Source: Azotobacter bryophylli (GTDB taxonomy: Bacteria > Pseudomonadota > Gammaproteobacteria > Pseudomonadales > Pseudomonadaceae). Taken from it: 64,000 nt of DNA. This document shows positions 9,997 to 19,463 of this stretch, one piece after another. Positions within the stretch are counted from its first letter, which is position 1, and every line of letters begins with the position of its first letter. Location of the stretch: positions 186,001 through 250,000 of the forward strand of contig NZ_JBHRSJ010000012.1 in NCBI RefSeq assembly GCF_042643485.1. Reading direction: 5' to 3'. Below the pieces are notes generated by a model. The model did no database searches and was not told the origin of the DNA. It was given only the letters and a program-made list of their open reading frames with translations. The translations under genes and the position numbers were made by a program.

Positions 9997-11898
9997 ATGT
10001 CTCAGGCACATCTGCGGGGCCAGCCCCGGAGCAGCGCGGCAAGATCCTTACCACGATGGCTATCCGGCAGACGGCGCAAAGCGCTCTGCGCCCTGCTGCT
10101 GGGCCTGGGGCTGGCCTTCGGCGCCCAGGCCGACGCCCCACCACTGGCCCTGGACGGCAGCGAGCAGGGGCTCGACCTGCGCCCCCACCTGCAACTGCTG
10201 CGCGACCCCGGCGGGCGGCTGACGCCCGAACAGGCGATGGCCGCCGAGCAGCCGTTCGCGCCGGCTCCCGACCTCAACCTGGGCTTCAGCCGCGATGCGG
10301 TCTGGCTGCGCCTGGAGCTGCAGTCGCGGGCCGAGCGGGCGCGAGCCTGGCAGATCGAGTTCGGCTACGCGCCGCTGGACCGCATCGAGCTGTTCAGCGA
10401 GCGCAACGGCAGCCTGCAGCGGCAGATCGGCGGCGACAGCGTCCCCGCCGGGCAACGCAGCAGCGAGCACCTCTCGCCGGCCTTCCGCGTGCGCCTGGAG
10501 CCCGGCGAGCAGCGGGTGCTGTACTTCCGCGCGCAATCCTCCGGCAACCTGAGCCTGGACGCGCGGATCTGGCAGGTGGAGGCCTTCGCCCGCCACAGTC
10601 GCCTCGGCCTGATGCTGCAGAGCGCCTACTGCGGCCTCTGGATGGCCCTGGCCGGCTACAACCTGATGCTGTTCCTCGCCGTGCGCGAGCGCAGCCTGCT
10701 GCTCTACGCGCTGTTCGTCGCCAGCCTCGGCTGCGCCATGCTCGCCTACGGCGGGCTGGGCGCCGAATACCTGTGGAGCGCCGGCGGCGAGTTCGGCAAC
10801 CGCGCCTTGCCGCTGTCCCTGGCCCTGGCGATGGCCGCGGCGACCCTGTTCGCCCGCGACTTCCTCGGCACCCGCGCCGCCCTGCCGCGCTGGCACCGCG
10901 CCCTGCGCCTGGCGGCGGCGGCGCAGCTGGGCGTGGCCCTGGGGACGCTGCTGCTGCCCCTCGGCGAGGCGCTGCCGGTTCTCGCCGTCAGCGCCGGTGC
11001 CGGCATCCTCCTGCTGCTGGCCTGCGGCCTGCGCGGCCTACCCGGCTCGCCGGCGGCGCGGATCTTCGTAGTCGCCGAGCTGCCGCTGATGCTCGGCGCC
11101 CTGCTTCTGGTGCTGCACAGCTTCGCCCTGCTGCCGCCCAGCCTGCTCACCGTCCACGGCATCCAGCTCGGCGCGGCGCTGGAGATGCTCCTGCTGTCCT
11201 GCGGCATGGCCGCCCGCCTCAGGCGCCGGCGCATCCCGCGGGAGCGGCGGGGGGCCGTCGCAGGCGGCGTCGCGGAGCCGCGCGAGCTGCAACAGGAACA
11301 GGAGCGCCTGCTCGAGCAGCGGGTCGCCGAGCGCACCGCCGCCCTGGCCGAGGCCAACGCCCGGCTCAGCCAGCTGGCCCTGCAGGACCCGCTGACCGGC
11401 GTGGCCAACCGCGCCGGCCTCAACCTGCGCCTGGCCCAGGCCTGGCAGCAGGCGCACCAGCGCCAGGAGCTGCTGGCGCTGATCCTGCTCGACCTGGACG
11501 GCTTCAAGGCGGTCAACGACCGCCACGGCCATGCCATCGGCGATCTGCTGCTGACCCAGGTGGCTGCCCGCCTGCAGGCCAGCGCGCGGGCCACCGACCT
11601 GGTAGCGCGCCTGGGCGGCGACGAGTTCGTGCTGATCTGCGAGGCCATCGACAACGCCGAGCAGGCCCTGGCCCTGGCCGAGCGCATCCTGCACTCGCTC
11701 GGCCAGCCCATGCAGCTGGGGGAGCTGCGCCTCAGCCTGAGCGCCAGCATCGGCATCAGCATCTGCAACGGCCAAAGCTACGAGAGTCTGCTGCACGAGG
11801 CCGACCAGGCCATGTACCTGGCCAAGGCCGACGGCCGCAGCCGCATCCACCTGCGCCAGTCCGGCACGCCCGGCGTGCCCCAGGCCGGACTGGCCTGA
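9997..11898 (+). CDS. Membrane diguanylate cyclase with 7TMR-DISM sensor
   Basis: The protein has 633 aa from ATG 9997, followed by a signal-like segment (ALCALLLGLGLAFGAQA). Domains in order: a periplasmic 7TMR-DISM extracellular beta domain (about 45-175), seven transmembrane helices (about 195-400), a coiled coil rich in Glu/Gln (about 415-450) and a GGDEF domain with an intact GGDEF at 540-544. An RxxD inhibitory site (RATD) lies five residues before it, so product inhibition by c-di-GMP is expected. It makes c-di-GMP in response to an unknown periplasmic cue, probably a carbohydrate-like ligand. The start codon is somewhat uncertain. Confidence 0.88.
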   Translation: MSQAHLRGQPRSSAARSLPRWLSGRRRKALCALLLGLGLAFGAQADAPPLALDGSEQGLDLRPHLQLLRDPGGRLTPEQAMAAEQPFAPAPDLNLGFSRDAVWLRLELQSRAERARAWQIEFGYAPLDRIELFSERNGSLQRQIGGDSVPAGQRSSEHLSPAFRVRLEPGEQRVLYFRAQSSGNLSLDARIWQVEAFARHSRLGLMLQSAYCGLWMALAGYNLMLFLAVRERSLLLYALFVASLGCAMLAYGGLGAEYLWSAGGEFGNRALPLSLALAMAAATLFARDFLGTRAALPRWHRALRLAAAAQLGVALGTLLLPLGEALPVLAVSAGAGILLLLACGLRGLPGSPAARIFVVAELPLMLGALLLVLHSFALLPPSLLTVHGIQLGAALEMLLLSCGMAARLRRRRIPRERRGAVAGGVAEPRELQQEQERLLEQRVAERTAALAEANARLSQLALQDPLTGVANRAGLNLRLAQAWQQAHQRQELLALILLDLDGFKAVNDRHGHAIGDLLLTQVAARLQASARATDLVARLGGDEFVLICEAIDNAEQALALAERILHSLGQPMQLGELRLSLSASIGISICNGQSYESLLHEADQAMYLAKADGRSRIHLRQSGTPGVPQAGLA

Positions 11899-11914
11899 GC
11901 GGCCCGCTCGGCCC

Positions 11915-13036
11915 TCACAACGCCTGCAACACCTCCTCCGCCGGCCGGTGCGGCAGGCCGTGGGCGGCGGCGACGCGGGCGCAGGTGAGCTGGCCGCGGG
12001 CGACGCTGAGACCGTCGCGCAGGTGCGGGTCTTCCTCCAGGGCGCGGCGCACGCCCTTCTCCGCCAGGGCGACGACGAACGGCAGGGTGGCGTTGTTCAG
12101 CGCTAGGGTCGAGGTGCGCGGCACGGCACCGGGCATGTTGGTCACGCAGTAGTGCACCACCTCGTCGACCAGGTAGGTCGGCAGGCTGTGGGTGGTCGGC
12201 CGCGAGGTCTCGGCGCAGCCGCCCTGGTCGATGGCGACGTCCACCAGCACCGCGCCGGGCTTCATCCGGCTGACCATCTCCGCGCTGATCAGCCGCGGCG
12301 CCGCCGCGCCGGGGACGAGCACCGCGCCGATCACCAGGTCCGCCGCCAGCACCTGCTCGCGCAGCGTCGCGCCGCAGGCGTAGCGGGTGGCGATGCGGTT
12401 GCCGTAGCGCTCGTCCAGCCGGCGCAGGGCATCGACGCTCTTGTCCAGCACCGTGACCTCGGCGCCGAGGCCCACGGCCATGGCCAGCGCCTGGCTGCCG
12501 ACCACCCCGGCGCCGAGGATGGTCACCCGTCCCGCCGGCACCCCCGGCACCCCGCCGAGCAGCACGCCACGCCCGCCCTGGCTCCTCTCCAGGCAATGGG
12601 CGCCGGCCTGGATCGCCATGCGCCCGGCCACCTCGGACATGGGCGCCAGCAGCGGCAGGCGGCCGAGCCCGTCGGTGACCGTCTCGTAGGCGATGCAGGT
12701 GGCGCCGGAGGCCATCAGCTCCTCGGTCTGCGCCCGATCCGGGGCCAGGTGCAGGTAGGCGAACAGACAGTGCCCGGCGTCCAGGCAGGCGCGCTCGTCG
12801 GCCAGCGGCTCCTTGACCTTGACGATCAGCTCGGCCGCCGCGTACACCGCCGCGCCGTCCTCGGCGATCCGCGCGCCGGCGGCCTGGTAGTCCTCGTCGG
12901 CGAAGCCGATGGCGGCCCCGGCCAGGGTCTCGACCCAGACCTGATGGCCGAGGCCGGTCAGCTCGGCCACCGATTGCGGGGTCAGGCCGACCCGGTACTC
13001 GCGGTTCTTCAGCTCCCTGGGTACGCCGATGCGCAT
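11915..13036 (-). CDS. ald: Alanine dehydrogenase
   Basis: The protein has 373 aa, the usual length. The N-terminal MRIGVPRELKNREYRVGLTP holds the pyruvate-site Arg region. The NAD-binding Rossmann segment GRVTILGAGVVGSQALAMA is central, and the FAYLHLAPD and GAVLVPGAAAPRLI blocks are typical of Ald. It catalyses reversible NAD-linked deamination of L-alanine to pyruvate and ammonium, linking carbon and nitrogen metabolism. It is a single gene converging on the diguanylate cyclase. No adjacent Lrp-type regulator is seen. Confidence 0.93.
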   Translation of the reverse strand: MRIGVPRELKNREYRVGLTPQSVAELTGLGHQVWVETLAGAAIGFADEDYQAAGARIAEDGAAVYAAAELIVKVKEPLADERACLDAGHCLFAYLHLAPDRAQTEELMASGATCIAYETVTDGLGRLPLLAPMSEVAGRMAIQAGAHCLERSQGGRGVLLGGVPGVPAGRVTILGAGVVGSQALAMAVGLGAEVTVLDKSVDALRRLDERYGNRIATRYACGATLREQVLAADLVIGAVLVPGAAAPRLISAEMVSRMKPGAVLVDVAIDQGGCAETSRPTTHSLPTYLVDEVVHYCVTNMPGAVPRTSTLALNNATLPFVVALAEKGVRRALEEDPHLRDGLSVARGQLTCARVAAAHGLPHRPAEEVLQAL

Positions 13037-13146
13037 GGCTGTCTCCGCCCGAAGCAGTCGATAGGGGAAGTCTAGCCCGTCGCTCCGCCCCGAACTCGTC
13101 CGGCGGCCGGCACTCTCTAGCGAAACGGGCCGACGAGGGCGAATCG

Positions 13147-13887
13147 ATGAGAAGACTGAGCGCAGGGCTGCTGACCGCCATCCTGCTGGCCGAGGCCGAC
13201 GCCGCTGAGGCGCCCGGCGCGCCGAAGAGCGCCACCAGCGAGGTTCTGGAGGCCGGTGCGAAGCTGCTGCAGCGGCGCACCCCGCTCTCGGCCGTCGGCG
13301 CCTACCTGGACGGTTTCCACTTCTACAACGGCGCTCCGGGCCGCCAGGTGGAGGCGCACCATTACGTCACCCGACTCAGCGAGGACCTGATGCAGGCGCT
13401 GATCTACGACGGCGACGGCGAGGACGCCAGGCTGATGGGCATCGAGTACATCATCAGCGCGCGGCTGTTCGAGGGCCTGCCGGCCGAGGAGAAGAATCTC
13501 TGGCACAGCCACGTCTACGAGGTGAAGTCCGCCGCCCTGGTGGCGCCCGGCCTGCCCGGGCCGGCGGAGAAGGCGCTGATGGCGCAGATCGTCGGCACCT
13601 ACGGCAAGACCTGGCACACCTGGCATACCGACCGGGACCGCTCCCTGCCCCTCGGCATCCCGGCGCTGATGATGGGCTTCACCGCCGACGGCCAGCTCGA
13701 CCCGCGCCTGCTCGAAGCCCGCGACCGGCGTCTGGACCTCGACAGCGCCGCGATCCGCCGCCAGCGCCGGGACATCCCGGCACCGGCGGTCGATCCGCAG
13801 GCCGACGCCTGGGAGAAGGGCGAAGTGATCCAGCTCGAGCGGGGCTCGGGGCCGGGCGAGCACGGTCCCGAGGCGGGCGGCCACTGA
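13147..13887 (+). CDS. DUF1264 / OBAP-like protein with signal peptide
   Basis: The protein has 246 aa. A short hydrophobic leader ends near AEADAAEA. The core from about residue 50 (LDGFHFYNGAPGRQVEAHHYVTRLSED) with the later EYIISARLFEGLPAEEKNLWHSH matches DUF1264, the oil-body-associated protein family found in plants and bacteria. The conserved HHY and WHSH histidines are present. The function in bacteria is unknown; association with lipid or storage granules is suggested only by the plant relatives. It converges on the slipin gene with 4 nt between stops. Confidence 0.75.
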   Translation: MRRLSAGLLTAILLAEADAAEAPGAPKSATSEVLEAGAKLLQRRTPLSAVGAYLDGFHFYNGAPGRQVEAHHYVTRLSEDLMQALIYDGDGEDARLMGIEYIISARLFEGLPAEEKNLWHSHVYEVKSAALVAPGLPGPAEKALMAQIVGTYGKTWHTWHTDRDRSLPLGIPALMMGFTADGQLDPRLLEARDRRLDLDSAAIRRQRRDIPAPAVDPQADAWEKGEVIQLERGSGPGEHGPEAGGH

Positions 13888-13891
13888 GCCT

Positions 13892-14650
13892 TCAGCCGCG
13901 CTCGCCCGGCTCCTTGAGGGCATGCAGCAGCTCGATCGGCAGCGGGAAGACGATGGTCGAGCTCTTGTCGCCGGCGATGGTGCCCAGGGTCTGCAGGTAG
14001 CGCAGCTGCATGGCGCCGGACTCGCGGGCCAGCATCTGGGCGGCCTGCATCAGCTTCTCCGAGGCCTGCAGCTCGCCCTCGGCGTGGATCACCTTGGCCC
14101 GCCGCTCGCGCTCGGCCTCGGCCTGCCGGGCGATGGCGCGGACCATAGACTCGTCCAGGTCGACGTGCTTGATCTCCACATTGGCCACCTTGATCCCCCA
14201 GGCGTCGGTCTGCGCGTCGAGCACCTGCTGGATGTCGGCGTTGAGCCGCTCGCGCTCGGCCAGCATGTCGTCCAGCTCGTGCTTGCCGAGCACCGCGCGC
14301 AGGGTGGTCTGCGCCAGCTGGCTGGTCGCCATGTGGTAGTCCTCGACCTGGATGATCGCCTTCTGCGCGTCCAGCACCCGGTAGTAGATCACCGCGTTGA
14401 CCTTCACCGAGACGTTGTCGCGGGAGATCACGTCCTGGGTCGGCACGTCGAGCACGATGGTCCGCAGGTCGACCCGCACCATCTGCTGGATGCCCGGAAT
14501 CAGGATGATCAGCCCCGGCCCCTTGACCTTCCAGAAGCGGCCGAGCTGGAACACCACGGCACGCTCGTATTCGCGCAGGATGCGGAAGGCCGACATGAAC
14601 AGCGCGATCAGCAGCGCGAGGATGAAACCGAAGCTCAGTTCGAAGCCCAT
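13892..14650 (-). CDS. Slipin, SPFH/Band 7 membrane protein
   Basis: The protein has 252 aa. One N-terminal hydrophobic segment (about 5-24) is followed by an SPFH domain with REYERAVVFQLGRF and KGPGLIILIPGIQQMVRVDLRT. A helical region rich in Ala/Glu (RQAEAERERRAKVIHAEGE) mediates oligomerisation. Slipins form ring assemblies in membrane microdomains and are paired with NfeD proteases. Here the NfeD gene ends up 10 nt upstream in the same orientation, so the two form an operon. Confidence 0.92.
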   Translation of the reverse strand: MGFELSFGFILALLIALFMSAFRILREYERAVVFQLGRFWKVKGPGLIILIPGIQQMVRVDLRTIVLDVPTQDVISRDNVSVKVNAVIYYRVLDAQKAIIQVEDYHMATSQLAQTTLRAVLGKHELDDMLAERERLNADIQQVLDAQTDAWGIKVANVEIKHVDLDESMVRAIARQAEAERERRAKVIHAEGELQASEKLMQAAQMLARESGAMQLRYLQTLGTIAGDKSSTIVFPLPIELLHALKEPGERG

Positions 14651-14660
14651 TTCGATCTCC

Positions 14661-16067
14661 TTATGGGGTGAGTTGCCCGGCCGCCGCGACCTCCAGCAGC
14701 AGCCCCCGGCGCGCCACCACCCGCACCATCCGGCCGGGCTCGAGGGGCAGCGCGCAGCGCACCTGCCAGCGCTCGCCCTGCAGCTGCACCCAGCCGGCGT
14801 GCGGGTCGTCGCGCTCCACCGCGAGCACCGGCGTCTCGCTGCCGACCAGCCCGGCGTCGCCGCACTGCAGGGCGCGCCGGCGCGTCTTCAGGGCCATGCC
14901 GACGATGAAGACGATCAGCGCGGCGCTGGCCACGCCCAGGGTCAGGATCAGCGGCAGCGGGATGCCGAAGCCGGGCACCTCGGTGTCGATCAGGATCACC
15001 GCGCCGATGACGAAGGCCGCCACCCCGCCGATGCCGAGCACGCCGAAGCTGGGTACGAAGGCCTCGGCCACCATGAAGGCAATGCCGAGCAGGATCAGGC
15101 CAACCCCGGCGTAGTTCACCGGCAGCAGCTGCAGGGCGTAGAGGGCGAGGATCAGACAGATGCCGCCGAGCACGCCGCCGACGCCGAAGCCGGGGGTGGT
15201 GAACTCGAAGATCAGCCCGTAGACGCCGAGCATCATCAGCATCAGCGCCACGCTGGGGTCGGTGATCACCGCGAGGAAGCGGGTGCGCCAGTCCGGCTCG
15301 TGGCGGACCAGGGTCGCGCCGGTGGTCTCCAGCCTGGCCATGCCCTCGGCCACGGCGAAGCGCTTGCCGTCGAGCTGGTGCAGCAGGTCGGGCAGGTCGA
15401 CGGCCAGGTGGTCGATCACCTTCAGCCTCAGGGCCTCCTGGGCCGGCAGGCTGACCGCCTCGCGCACCGCCCGCTCGGCCCACTCGGCGTTGCGCCCGCG
15501 CAGCTGGGCCAGGCCGCGGATGTAGGCGGCGGCGTCGTTGACCTGCTTGCGGCCCAGGGCATCGGCTGACTCGGGGGCGGCCGGGCGCTCCGGCTCCGGC
15601 GCGCCCGGATGTCTGCCTTTTTCCCTTTCCGGGGGTTCGCGCGGCTGCTCCGGCGGCGCACCGGGCAGCCCGCCGATCTGCACCGGGGTGGCGGCACCCA
15701 GATTGGTGCCCGGCGCCATGGCGGCGATATGGCTGGCGTAGAGGATGTAGGTGCCGGCGCTGGCCGCCCGCGCGCCGCTGGGCGAGACGTAGCTGGCCAC
15801 CGGCAGGGGGCTGGCGAGGATCGCCTTGATGATCGAGCGCATCGAGGTGTCCAGGCCGCCCGGGGTGTCGATCTCGATCACCACCAGCTGGGCGCCCTCC
15901 TTCTGCGCCCGGGCCAAGCCGCGGATCAGGTAGTCGGCGCTGGCCGGGCCGATCGGACCGTCCACCGACAGGACCGACACCGGCGGCACAGCGGCGACGG
16001 CCGGCAGCGCGGCCAGCAGCAAGGCCAGCGCCAGAGCCCGGCGGAGGAGGCGGACGGAAACGGGCAT
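14661..16067 (-). CDS. NfeD family membrane serine protease (ClpP-class)
   Basis: The protein has 468 aa with a signal peptide (to about residue 26). It has a ClpP-like Ser/Lys protease domain with nucleophile S103 in RAASAG and candidate general base K174 in LGRKQVND, then several transmembrane helices (about 260-390) and a C-terminal OB-fold NfeD domain. This long form cleaves stomatin/slipin C-termini, consistent with the adjacent slipin gene. Between the Ser and Lys motifs lies a Pro/Glu/Arg-rich low-complexity insertion (about residues 133-168). First gene of the two-gene operon. Confidence 0.9.
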   Translation of the reverse strand: MPVSVRLLRRALALALLLAALPAVAAVPPVSVLSVDGPIGPASADYLIRGLARAQKEGAQLVVIEIDTPGGLDTSMRSIIKAILASPLPVASYVSPSGARAASAGTYILYASHIAAMAPGTNLGAATPVQIGGLPGAPPEQPREPPEREKGRHPGAPEPERPAAPESADALGRKQVNDAAAYIRGLAQLRGRNAEWAERAVREAVSLPAQEALRLKVIDHLAVDLPDLLHQLDGKRFAVAEGMARLETTGATLVRHEPDWRTRFLAVITDPSVALMLMMLGVYGLIFEFTTPGFGVGGVLGGICLILALYALQLLPVNYAGVGLILLGIAFMVAEAFVPSFGVLGIGGVAAFVIGAVILIDTEVPGFGIPLPLILTLGVASAALIVFIVGMALKTRRRALQCGDAGLVGSETPVLAVERDDPHAGWVQLQGERWQVRCALPLEPGRMVRVVARRGLLLEVAAAGQLTP

Positions 16068-16308
16068 GGGGTTTCCGGTTGGCGAGGAGGGTCGATAGGA
16101 AAAGGATAGACGAGGGGCTCGGCTCGAAGCCTCTGGACGGGTGCCGGTGCGTCATCACGCGGTGAGGGCCGGGCGCGTCCTGGGGAAAGTGCTTGCCAGC
16201 AGCGCCGGAGACAGCTGCCAAGACCGACGAGAAACCGTACGGCTCGGGGCCTCCCCCGCCTTCCCCCCGATGTCTACAATAGCCAGCCCTCACCACCAGG
16301 CCGACCCC

Positions 16309-18555
16309 ATGCATTCGACCTCCCTGCGCCAGTCCCTGCGCCAGCTCTGGGCCCACGACACGTTCGGCTACAGCCTGCGGGTGTTCATCGCCCTCGCCGG
16401 CAGCATGACGCTGTGCTGGCTGCAGGGCCGCATGGACCTGCTGATCCCGCTGTTCCTCGGCATCATCGCCAGCGCCCTGGCGGAGACCGACGACAGCTGG
16501 CAGGGCCGCCTGCTGGCCCTGCTGGTGATCCTGGCGTGCTTCGCCGCGGCGTCCTTCGCCGTCGAGCTGATATTCCCCTATCCCTGGCTGTTCGCCGTCG
16601 CCCTGCCCCTGTCCAGCTTCAGCCTAACCATGCTCGGAGCGCTGGGCGAGCGCTACGCCACCATCGCCTCGGGCACCCTGATCCTGTCGATCTACACCAT
16701 GATCACCGTGGACCAGCGCGGCGAGTCAAACCCGGACATCTGGCGCGAACCGCTGCTGCTGCTCTCCGGCGCCGCCTGGTACGGCCTGCTCTCGGTGCTC
16801 TGGCAGGCGCTGTTCACCCACCAGCCGGTCCAGCAGAGCCTGGCCCGCCTGTTCCGCGAGCTGGGCCAGTATCTGAAGATCAAGGCCGGGCTGTTCGAGC
16901 CGCTGCGCCAACTCGACGTGGAAGGCCGCCGGCTGGCCTTGGCGCAGCAGAACGGCCGGGTGGTGGCGGCGCTCAACGCGACCAAGGAGATCATCCTGCA
17001 TAGGGTCGGCAACGGCCGCCCGGGGCCGAAGGTGAGCCGCTACCTGAAGCTGTACTTCCTCGCCCAGGACATCCACGAGCGCGCCAGCTCCTCGCACTAC
17101 CCCTACAACGAGCTGGTGGAGGCCTTCTTCCACAGCGACGTGCTGTTCCGCTGCCGCCTCCTGCTGCGCCAGCAGGGCAAGGCCTGCCAGGCCCTGGCCC
17201 GGGCCATCGAGCTGCGCCAGCCGTTCGACTACAGCAACCAGGCCCAGGCCCTGGACGACCTGCAGGCCTCGCTGGCGCACCTGCACCTGCAGAGCAACCC
17301 GGCCTGGCGCGGCCTGCTGCGCTCGCTGCGGGCGCTGGCCGGCAACCTCGCCACCCTCGACCGCCTGCTGCGCGACGCCAGCAACCCCGACGCCCTGGCC
17401 GATGCCCAGGACAGCAGCCTGCTCGACCGCGAGCCGCAGTCGCTGAAGGACGCCTGGATGCGCATCCGCCAGCAGCTGACGCCGACCTCCCGGCCGTTCC
17501 GCCACGCCCTGCGCCTGGCCGTCGCCCTGACCGCCGGCTACGGCGTGCTGCACGCCATCCACCCGAGCCAGGGCTACTGGGTCCTGCTGACCACAGTGTT
17601 CGTCTGCCAGCCCAACTTCGGCGCCACCCGCCGCCGCCTGAGCCAACGCATCGTCGGCACCGTGCTCGGCCTGGTGGCCGGCTGGGCGCTGTTCGACCTG
17701 TTCCCCAACCCGCTGGTGCAGTCGCTCTTCGCGGTGGCCGCCGGGGTCGTCTTCTTCGCCTCCCGGGCCCGCCACTACACCCTGGCGACCATCGCCATCA
17801 CCCTGCTGGTGCTGTCCTGCTTCAACCAGGTCGGCGACGGCTACGGGCTGATCTGGCCGCGGCTGGTGGACACCCTGATCGGCAGCCTGATCGCCGGCCT
17901 CGCGGTGCTGCTGATCCTGCCCGACTGGCAGGGCCGCCAGCTGAACCGGGTGCTGGCCGCCAACCTGACTTGCAACGCCCGCTACCTGCGCCAGCTGATG
18001 CAGCAGTACAGCAGCGGCAAGCGCGACGACCTGGCCTACCGGCTGGCCCGGCGCAACGCCCACAACGCCGATGCGGCGCTGTCCTCGACCCTGTCCAACA
18101 TGCTGATGGAGCCCGGCCATTTCCGCCGCGAGGCGGACACCGGCTTCCGCTTTCTGGTGCTCTCGCACACCCTGCTCGGCTATCTTTCCGCCCTCGGCGC
18201 GCACCGCCAGGCGCTGCCCGAGGAGACCCGCCGGCAACTGATCGACGGCGCCGCCGCGCAACTGGCCGACAGCCTCGAGGAAATCGCCCGCAGCCTGGAC
18301 GAGAAGCGTCCGCTGGCGGTCCGCAGCGAGGCCGAGGAAAGCCTGACCCGGTCCCTGGAGCAACTGCCCGACGAGCAGGAGGACGACCCGCTGCGCGTGG
18401 TGCAGACCCAGCTGGCGCTGATCGGCCGCCAGCTCGGCCCGCTGCGCCGGCTGGTCGCGCAATTGCTGGGCGAGAGCCGCGACGAGGCCGTTCCCCCGGC
18501 GCGGACGACGGAAACGGACGAACAGAAAAAGGTTACGAACAGCCGGTCGGGCTGA
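16309..18555 (+). CDS. yccS: YccS/FUSC family inner membrane protein
   Basis: The protein has 748 aa. ATG 16309 is chosen because a TACAAT -10-like element (16275-16280) lies just upstream of it, which would place the transcript start downstream of the other ATG at 16270. It has two sets of transmembrane helices (about 20-165 and 395-545), each followed by a cytoplasmic helical region: the YccS/YhfK architecture related to aromatic-acid efflux AaeB and FUSC proteins. The second set contains HPSQGYWVLLTTVFVCQPNFGATRRR, the family signature. Transported substrate unknown. Monocistronic. Confidence 0.88.
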   Translation: MHSTSLRQSLRQLWAHDTFGYSLRVFIALAGSMTLCWLQGRMDLLIPLFLGIIASALAETDDSWQGRLLALLVILACFAAASFAVELIFPYPWLFAVALPLSSFSLTMLGALGERYATIASGTLILSIYTMITVDQRGESNPDIWREPLLLLSGAAWYGLLSVLWQALFTHQPVQQSLARLFRELGQYLKIKAGLFEPLRQLDVEGRRLALAQQNGRVVAALNATKEIILHRVGNGRPGPKVSRYLKLYFLAQDIHERASSSHYPYNELVEAFFHSDVLFRCRLLLRQQGKACQALARAIELRQPFDYSNQAQALDDLQASLAHLHLQSNPAWRGLLRSLRALAGNLATLDRLLRDASNPDALADAQDSSLLDREPQSLKDAWMRIRQQLTPTSRPFRHALRLAVALTAGYGVLHAIHPSQGYWVLLTTVFVCQPNFGATRRRLSQRIVGTVLGLVAGWALFDLFPNPLVQSLFAVAAGVVFFASRARHYTLATIAITLLVLSCFNQVGDGYGLIWPRLVDTLIGSLIAGLAVLLILPDWQGRQLNRVLAANLTCNARYLRQLMQQYSSGKRDDLAYRLARRNAHNADAALSSTLSNMLMEPGHFRREADTGFRFLVLSHTLLGYLSALGAHRQALPEETRRQLIDGAAAQLADSLEEIARSLDEKRPLAVRSEAEESLTRSLEQLPDEQEDDPLRVVQTQLALIGRQLGPLRRLVAQLLGESRDEAVPPARTTETDEQKKVTNSRSG

Positions 18556-18659
18556 TGACAAACCGGTGACGACTGGCTCATGCTCTTCCCGCCTGGAAGC
18601 ACTCCGGCTGCCGGACGGCGGCCGGGACAACGACATGCCCGTTCAAAGGATTGAAAAGC

Positions 18660-19343
18660 ATGAAGAGCACCACGAGACCGCTGGTCATCACCTTCGCCCT
18701 CCCCATCGTCCTGCTCGCGGGGGTCGGCATCGCCGACGCCCTCGGCCTGGCCGGCGTCGAACAGTTCGTCATGGACGTGTCGTCCATCGCCGGCCTCCAT
18801 CCGCTGTCGGGCATGCTGTCCGATCTGGGCATCCTGCTCTGGTGCGCCAGCGCCGCGATCAGCCTGTTCGCGCTGTTCTCCCTCGAGCGCAGGAACGGCG
18901 AAAGCGCCCGCTTCCTGCTGGCGGCCGCCCTGCTGTCGCTGTACCTGATGTTCGACGACCTGTTCCAGATCCACGAACGCCTGGCCCCCGACTATCTTAG
19001 CGTGCCGGAAAAACTCGTGCTCGCGACACTGGCGCTGTCCCAGCTGGCCTTCCTCGTCGCCTTCCGCCGGCTGATCCTGCGCACCGGCTGCCTCTTCCTC
19101 GTCCTGGCGCTGGGCTTGTTCGCCCTGTCGCTGGCCGCGGACCTCGGCCACTTCGCCTCGCACGGGGCGGCGCTCCTGGTTGAGGAAGGCTGCAAGTGGC
19201 TGGGCATCGCCGCCTGGTGCAGCTACCACGCGCAGACCGCCCATCGGCTGCTGATCGAGGACACCGCCAGCCGGCGATCGAGCGCCCCCGCCACCGCCGC
19301 CGGGGCGGAGCAGACTAGGCAGCCGCTCCTGGCCGCCGGCTGA
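18660..19343 (+). CDS. Polytopic membrane protein with intramembrane acidic/His motifs, function unknown
   Basis: The protein has 227 aa from ATG 18660 and about six hydrophobic segments. I do not recognise a named family. Two motifs stand out: FDDLFQIHE (about residues 98-106) after one helix, and VEEGCKWLGIAAW near the last helix. Pairs of acidic residues and His at membrane boundaries recall membrane hydrolases or metal sites, but this is only an impression. The C-terminal 30 residues are polar and low complexity. It is a single gene after yccS. Confidence 0.6.
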   Translation: MKSTTRPLVITFALPIVLLAGVGIADALGLAGVEQFVMDVSSIAGLHPLSGMLSDLGILLWCASAAISLFALFSLERRNGESARFLLAAALLSLYLMFDDLFQIHERLAPDYLSVPEKLVLATLALSQLAFLVAFRRLILRTGCLFLVLALGLFALSLAADLGHFASHGAALLVEEGCKWLGIAAWCSYHAQTAHRLLIEDTASRRSSAPATAAGAEQTRQPLLAAG

Positions 19344-19463
19344 CTCGGGCGCCCGGCGTGCAGCCGGGCACCCGAGCGGGTCCTCCCTCGGCGCCCGCCT
19401 CGTCTATACCTAACCTCGCCACATGCAGTTCCTTTCCCACGAACGCATCCCGTGGAGGTATCC

